Shown one piece after another: positions 14,721-17,282 of a stretch of 17,282 bases of DNA. This stretch comes from Nitrosopumilales archaeon. Its GTDB lineage: Archaea > Thermoproteota > Nitrososphaeria > Nitrososphaerales > Nitrosopumilaceae. The position numbers and the translations under genes were made by a program. The stretch's first letter is position 1; the number at the start of each line of letters is the position of its first letter. The DNA is taken from the NCBI GenBank assembly GCA_016838795.1, contig JAEHKQ010000192.1:1-17282 (forward strand). Reading direction: 5' to 3'. The notes beneath the pieces are model-generated. The model made no database searches. It was not told the origin of the DNA and saw only the letters and a list, made by a program, of their open reading frames with translations.

Positions 14721-14756
14721 TTTAATTAGAATTTCGGTATACAGATTTGTATAGCT

Positions 14757-15119
14757 TTGTCTGAAGATGGAATTGTAAATTTTAATAATATTTTAAGAAA
14801 AATCATTAAAAAATCATTGTTTACTGAAAGACAGATTGAAATAATTCTAAATCGTAGAGGTTTAACAGAAAACAAGTTTAACATAACAAAAGGTGCGTAT
14901 TACAGGCAGGTTAGCCAGTCTCGGAATAAGTTAATGGCTTTGTTTTACTCTGTTGTTTTGCTTCGTGGACTTGAAGTGTTATTGCCTAAGGATATAGCTG
15001 TGATGTCTAGACTAGCAGAACAGGTTACTGTGATAAAAGATGGTGATGTTTTCCCAGAGAGGGAAGACCAAGTGATTAGTGTGATTGATAGGCTAATTCG
15101 CCAAACTTGCAACATATGA
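14757..15119 (+). CDS. Conserved HTH-like protein of unknown function
   Basis: A 120-residue, probably all-helical protein. Residues about 20-60 (FTERQIEIILNRRGL, then ITKGAYYRQVSQSRNKLM) look like a helix-turn-helix in which the KGAYYRQ helix would contact DNA. The C-terminal half contains two more helices. I do not recognise a named family; it could be a lineage-specific transcription factor. The start is TTG, with a TATA-like TTTAATTA about 32 nt upstream and no in-frame ATG near it. Divergent from GGGPS; first of four small regulator-like genes leading to the origin. Confidence 0.6.
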   Translation: MSEDGIVNFNNILRKIIKKSLFTERQIEIILNRRGLTENKFNITKGAYYRQVSQSRNKLMALFYSVVLLRGLEVLLPKDIAVMSRLAEQVTVIKDGDVFPEREDQVISVIDRLIRQTCNI

Positions 15120-15230
15120 TTTGATTCAAAAATTATTTGTTTTTGTCGTGATTGATGGTGATGTTTTTGTTAGTGTAAAATGTGAAATTATGTTGTTCTA
15201 ATATGATAAATCACAATTGGTTAAATATGT

Positions 15231-15809
15231 GTGATGTTGATTGAAATTCCTGATCCTGAGATAATTTTAGGAATCATAGCTGCATTTCTGGTCGGTGTTT
15301 TTGGTTTATACCTATTCATCAAAATAAAACCATATGTGAAATTCAAACCTACTATGAATGACCCTTCTCATTTTGAGCGTCTAGAGTTTTATGAAAGGCA
15401 GTTAATTGATATGAAAATCCGTTTAGATGCTCTAGATTTAGAGGATTATAGCACAAAATTATCCGATCCTACATCTGAAACTGGGAGTGTTGAGCATGTA
15501 TCAAACAAAAATGAATTAGTTCATCATAAGGAAATTGTGGTGGGCCCCCAAGAACAGCGTGTGCCAAATATGGGTTACCAAAATGCAACAGACTACGTCT
15601 TGAAATTAATCACAAGCAAATCAATGACATCACATGACATTCAAATCACATTGGGAAGAAGTAGAGAGCATACATCTAGATTAATGAAGAAATTGTTTGA
15701 GGATGGTTATGCAAAAAGAAACACCAACTCGAAACCTTATACTTACTCAGTTACAAACAAAGGTAAAGAAAAGTTGGGTGGTATGATATCACCCCCAACA
15801 GCGGCCTAA
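15231..15809 (+). CDS. Membrane-anchored winged-helix (MarR-like) regulator
   Basis: A 192-residue protein with three parts. A single transmembrane helix at about 11-31 (ILGIIAAFLVGVFGLYLFIK) is followed by basic KIKPYVKFK, so by the positive-inside rule the rest is cytoplasmic. Residues about 45-70 (HFERLEFYERQLIDMKIRLDAL) look like a short coiled coil, suggesting a dimer. After a variable linker, residues about 118-185 form a winged helix: SHDIQITLGRSREHTSRLMKKLFEDG is the HTH and YTYSVTNKGKEKL the wing. There is no ligand-binding domain and no signal peptide cleavage site. It may be a membrane-tethered transcription factor, or a DNA-to-membrane tether. The start is GTG (15231) or the adjacent ATG (15234). 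A hairpin follows the stop. Confidence 0.7.
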   Translation: MMLIEIPDPEIILGIIAAFLVGVFGLYLFIKIKPYVKFKPTMNDPSHFERLEFYERQLIDMKIRLDALDLEDYSTKLSDPTSETGSVEHVSNKNELVHHKEIVVGPQEQRVPNMGYQNATDYVLKLITSKSMTSHDIQITLGRSREHTSRLMKKLFEDGYAKRNTNSKPYTYSVTNKGKEKLGGMISPPTAA

Positions 15810-15812
15810 TTG

Positions 15813-15838
15813 TTTTTTGAAATCGGAGTTCAAAAAAA
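15813..15838 (+). terminator. Hairpin terminator candidate
   Basis: TTTTTTGAA (15813-15821), loop ATCGGAG, and TTCAAAAAA (15829-15837) form a perfect 9-bp stem 3 nt after the stop of the membrane-anchored regulator. It carries T and A runs on both arms, so it could end transcription in either direction. Confidence 0.5.
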
Positions 15839-15870
15839 TTAATCTTAAAATTTAATTTTATTAAAATTAC

Positions 15871-15887
15871 TATTTTATATATTATAG
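15871..15887 (+). promoter_or_regulatory. TATA box of the AbrB-type gene
   Basis: TATTTTATATATTATAG is centred about 25 nt upstream of the ATG at 15903, which supports this small gene as real and leaderless. Confidence 0.5.
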
Positions 15888-15902
15888 AATTATGAATTTA
15901 TT

Positions 15903-16064
15903 ATGTCCTCTGAATATCAGGAAGTAATAGTGAAAATAACCTCTACTGGTACTATTTCCTTACCAAAACAATTCAGAAGGCATATGGATGTACAGAAAGG
16001 AGATTATGTTAAAGTAATATTGAGTGGGGATGGGGTTATTCTTAGAAAGGCTACTATTTCTTAG
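15903..16064 (+). CDS. Small AbrB/MazE-type swapped-hairpin DNA-binding protein
   Basis: A 53-residue protein that reads as a nearly complete AbrB/SpoVT domain: VKITSTGTISLPKQFRRHM, then VQKGDYVKVILSGDGVILRK. The pattern strand-TGTISLPK-helix-GDYVKV-strand-GVILRK is the family's core, and such proteins dimerise through interleaved hairpins to bind DNA. In toxin-antitoxin pairs this fold is the antitoxin, but no toxin gene is next to it. It may be a transcription factor or chromatin-like protein. A strong TATA box lies 25 nt upstream of the ATG. Its 3' end overlaps the convergent winged-helix gene by 11 nt. Its small size makes it easy to miss. Confidence 0.8.
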   Translation: MSSEYQEVIVKITSTGTISLPKQFRRHMDVQKGDYVKVILSGDGVILRKATIS

Positions 16065-16455
16065 GTTGATTGTATTTTTGATTAAGTTTAATCGTTTGAT
16101 AGGCCCATTCTCTGCCTTTTTTTGAGCGTTCGGTCTTACCTTTAGAGGTAAATCTAGATAGGTAGGTCGAAATTACACTCAATTTTATTGGTTCATCATA
16201 CTCGTCTTCATATTTTTCAAGAATTTCGTTTGAGGTGAATTTTCCTACTGGAAAGTGTTTATCAATAATATTCCAAATTTTACCTCCTATAGAATTAAGA
16301 TTAGGTGTCTCAGGACCTTGTTCAATATTCATCAAATCCATCATTTCGAAGATTTTGAGGATTTTCTCTCTAGTCACATTTCCTTCTAATTTGATATCAT
16401 ATTTGGCTCCATCAGCATCTTCCATATCTATACGGATTCTTTTCTTGGTAACCAT
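16054..16455 (-). CDS. Winged-helix-like protein next to the origin
   Basis: A 133-residue protein. The N-terminus (KKRIRIDMEDADGAKYDIKLEG) looks like a pair of beta strands, followed by a helix with TREKILKIFEMMDL. Residues about 57-123 look like a winged helix: IGGKIWNIIDKHFPVGKFTSNEILEKYE as the first helices, LSVISTYLSRFTSKG as the recognition part, and RSKKGREWAYQTI as a basic wing. I do not recognise a named family. It is divergent from orc1/cdc6 across the putative origin, and its promoter carries the same 30-bp bipartite element as orc1/cdc6. An origin-associated regulator, in the sense of WhiP of Sulfolobus, is a reasonable inference but unproven. Confidence 0.65.
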   Translation of the reverse strand: MVTKKRIRIDMEDADGAKYDIKLEGNVTREKILKIFEMMDLMNIEQGPETPNLNSIGGKIWNIIDKHFPVGKFTSNEILEKYEDEYDEPIKLSVISTYLSRFTSKGKTERSKKGREWAYQTIKLNQKYNQPKK

Positions 16456-16465
16456 TGTGGAGTTG

Positions 16466-16495
16466 AGGATCTATGGTTAACACTTGAACAGATCC
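16466..16495 (-). promoter_or_regulatory. Bipartite 30-bp element, copy 1 (winged-helix gene promoter)
   Basis: Read on the minus strand: GGATCTGTTCAAGTG, 9 nt, GATCCT. It ends 10 nt before the ATG at 16455. GGATC and GATCC form an inverted repeat within the element. All 21 fixed bases are identical to copy 2 in front of orc1/cdc6, while the 9-nt spacer differs. Confidence 0.7.
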
Positions 16496-16616
16496 GATGA
16501 TATTAGTTAACTACATGATTTGTTAACTTTGACTGTACAAGCCACGCCTATGAGGATTTTTTATGTTAACAAGTTTGGGGGGTTTTAACTATTTGGTTTG
16601 ATGTTTTTCATGCCTA

Positions 16617-16636
16617 GAGTGGAAAGAGGGGGGTTG
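16617..16636 (+). repeat. ORB-like element 1
   Basis: GAGTGGAAAGAGGGGGGTTG matches the archaeal origin recognition box layout: an AGTGGAAA core followed by a G-string. It is the closest match to the classical form in the window. Confidence 0.65.
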
Positions 16637-16660
16637 AATTTCGCTGTTAACTATGTTAAT

Positions 16661-16678
16661 AATGGAAATTCACGGTTG
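16661..16678 (+). repeat. ORB-like element 2 (weak)
   Basis: AATGGAAATTCACGGTTG keeps the TGGAAA core but has only GG in place of the G-string. Confidence 0.35.
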
Positions 16679-16679
16679 G

Positions 16680-16697
16680 AGTAGAAATAATAGGGTT
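16680..16697 (+). repeat. ORB-like element 3
   Basis: AGTAGAAATAATAGGGTT keeps the AGT-x-GAAA core, the spacing and a GGG string, and runs directly after element 2. Confidence 0.45.
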
Positions 16698-16760
16698 AAA
16701 ATAGGCTTTTTGGGTTGGTTGTTTAACAACAAGTTAACTAATTGTTAACAGTCTAAAACC

Positions 16761-16781
16761 CACACACCAACATTTCCACTG
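16761..16781 (-). repeat. ORB-like element 4 (left side of the unwinding region)
   Basis: On the minus strand AGTGGAAATGTTGGTGTGTG. Fifteen of 20 positions equal element 5, including the whole GGTGTGTG tail. Its core end faces the A+T-rich block and its G-rich end points outward. Confidence 0.65.
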
Positions 16782-16852
16782 TTTTATTTTATAATTTTTT
16801 TAAAAAAAACTAAAAGACTAACTATAATTATATTCTGTATATTCTTAAAATA
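16782..16852. other. A+T-rich duplex-unwinding region candidate
   Basis: Seventy-one bases with only seven G or C, including seven T followed by eight A (16795-16809). It lies exactly between two inverted ORB-like elements, as expected for the site where the origin first opens. Confidence 0.65.
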
Positions 16853-16872
16853 AGTAGAAACAAAGGTGTGTG
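16853..16872 (+). repeat. ORB-like element 5 (right side of the unwinding region)
   Basis: AGTAGAAACAAAGGTGTGTG, inverted relative to element 4 across the A+T-rich block and sharing its GGTGTGTG tail. Confidence 0.65.
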
Positions 16873-16934
16873 CCCGAATAGCGTAGATTGATCGATGTCA
16901 ATACAAACGATCCGCCTTGTGAAAAAAACTAAGA

Positions 16935-16964
16935 GGATCTGTTCAAGTGATCATGATTGATCCT
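16935..16964 (+). promoter_or_regulatory. Bipartite 30-bp element, copy 2 (orc1/cdc6 promoter)
   Basis: GGATCTGTTCAAGTG, 9 nt, GATCCT, ending 13 nt before the orc1/cdc6 ATG at 16978. Same sequence, internal spacing and orientation relative to the gene as copy 1. No classical TATA box is seen at the usual distance, so this element may hold or replace the core promoter. Confidence 0.7.
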
Positions 16965-16977
16965 TCTGATCCTGAAA

Positions 16978-17282
16978 ATGAGCATAACGACACTAGATCC
17001 AGTAGAGAAACTGCTAGAGGCCGCAATAACTGGCAAATCACTAATCAAAAACAGAACCATTTTACATCATACATACGTGCCGAACAACATTTACCACCGT
17101 GATTTAGAACAGGAAAAAGTCACACAATCACTCATTCCAATTCTTAAACAATTTCGACCCTCAAACTTACTAGTTTATGGTAAACCAGGAACAGGAAAAA
17201 CACTAGTAGTTAGAAGAATTTTATCAAAAATTCAAGAGAGGGTGGAGAAAACTAATTTCCCAATTAAACTAGTATATGCAAA
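16978..17282 (+). CDS. Orc1/Cdc6 replication initiator, N-terminal part (runs off the window)
   Basis: The frame is open from the ATG to the window edge (101 complete codons). It encodes the N-terminus of an AAA+ initiator that binds ORB elements and recruits the MCM helicase. Visible features: LIKNRTILHHTYVPNNIYHRD, typical of the region before the ATPase core (initiator proteins have a conserved P-x-x-L/I-x-x-R-E/D here), EQEKVTQSLIPILKQFRPSNLLVYG, and the Walker A motif GKPGTGKT at 68-75. Walker B, sensors and the winged helix lie beyond the window. The ATG is preferred; an in-frame TTG at 16957 would fall inside the bipartite promoter element, and a TGA at 16954 blocks anything earlier. 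The gene adjoins the putative origin and is probably autoregulated through it, which is inference. Confidence 0.92.
   Translation, partial: MSITTLDPVEKLLEAAITGKSLIKNRTILHHTYVPNNIYHRDLEQEKVTQSLIPILKQFRPSNLLVYGKPGTGKTLVVRRILSKIQERVEKTNFPIKLVYA

Larger units (their letters stand above)
16476..16749. repeat. Cluster of GTTAAC hexamers
   Basis: Exact GTTAAC begins at 16476, 16506, 16522, 16565, 16646, 16733 and 16744: seven copies in 274 bp, with GTTAAT (16655) and GTTAAA (16695) as near matches. At this base composition one copy per roughly 3 kb would be expected by chance. One copy sits in TAGTTAACTA (16504-16513). Just left of the copy at 16733 is an odd palindrome, GTTGTTTAACAAC (16718-16730). 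Likely protein-binding sites. Confidence 0.65.
16456..16977. other. Putative replication origin (oriC)
   Basis: A gene-free 522-bp stretch directly upstream of orc1/cdc6. It contains five ORB-like elements, a block of about 71 bp that is about 90% A+T, seven exact GTTAAC hexamers, two runs of six G (16577-16582 and 16628-16633), and a shared 30-bp element at each end. In archaea, origins usually lie beside the initiator gene and consist of inverted ORBs around an A+T-rich unwinding region, which is what is seen here. Confidence 0.8.

Noticed and set aside
15903..16455. Toxin-antitoxin pair formed by the AbrB-type gene and its neighbour
   Set aside because: The neighbour is convergent, not cotranscribed, and looks like a winged-helix protein and not a PIN or MazF toxin.
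16476..16749. CRISPR array in the repeat-rich gene-free stretch
   Set aside because: The repeats are only 6 bp, unevenly spaced and partly palindromic; no repeat-spacer pattern of about 25-40 bp units exists here or elsewhere in the window.
16953..17101. Frame starting with ATG at 16953 (MIDPSDPENEH...)
   Set aside because: It stops after 49 codons and overlaps orc1/cdc6, whose Walker A motif is in another frame. The Asp/Asn-rich start has no family resemblance.

Overview
The window is a low-GC (roughly one third G+C) stretch of archaeal chromosome, most likely from a Nitrosopumilus-like ammonia oxidiser (Nitrososphaerota/Thaumarchaeota). Archaeal diagnostics are the group II chaperonin with a GGM tail, the large subunit of DNA polymerase D, GINS51, geranylgeranylglyceryl phosphate synthase, an archaeal-type serine hydroxymethyltransferase, an Orc1/Cdc6 initiator and TATA boxes 25-30 nt upstream of start codons (leaderless mRNAs). 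From memory, the gene order glnA - thermosome - glyA - polD2 - GGGPS - origin - orc1/cdc6 resembles the end/start of the Nitrosopumilus maritimus chromosome; I could not check this.

Layout. 1-1406 (+): a COG2112-type atypical protein kinase and an AlkA-like DNA glycosylase, 1 nt apart. 1441-2382: a small accessory patch with a helix-turn-helix protein (-), a start-less RusA resolvase remnant behind it, and a repeat-rich promoter region. 2383-4376 (-): a crotonyl-CoA-reductase-like MDR enzyme, tRNA-Pro(GGG) and an SDR oxidoreductase. 4479-5569: an AN1 zinc-finger protein facing a two-gene unit of GINS51 and a small membrane protein. 5624-7369: glutamine synthetase and a convergent small membrane protein. 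7429-10539: thermosome and glyA, divergent from a shared promoter region. 10543-14691 (-): GGGPS followed 9 nt later by the polymerase D large subunit. 14757-16455: four small regulator-like genes in a row, namely a conserved HTH-like protein, a membrane-anchored winged helix, a 53-residue AbrB-type protein and a winged-helix-like protein. 16456-16977: a 522-bp gene-free stretch that looks like a replication origin, followed by the 5' end of orc1/cdc6, which runs off the window.

The most interesting part is the origin. A block of about 71 bp that is about 90% A+T (16782-16852) is flanked by two inverted ORB-like elements sharing a GGTGTGTG tail. Three more ORB-like elements and seven exact GTTAAC sites lie to the left. 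The origin is bounded by two copies of one 30-bp bipartite element (GGATCTGTTCAAGTG-N9-GATCCT), one in front of orc1/cdc6 and one in front of the divergent winged-helix gene, in the same orientation and at nearly the same distance from each start codon. This suggests that the initiator and the unknown regulator form one co-regulated origin-control module. GINS51 (helicase cofactor) and the PolD catalytic subunit nearby make this a replication neighbourhood.
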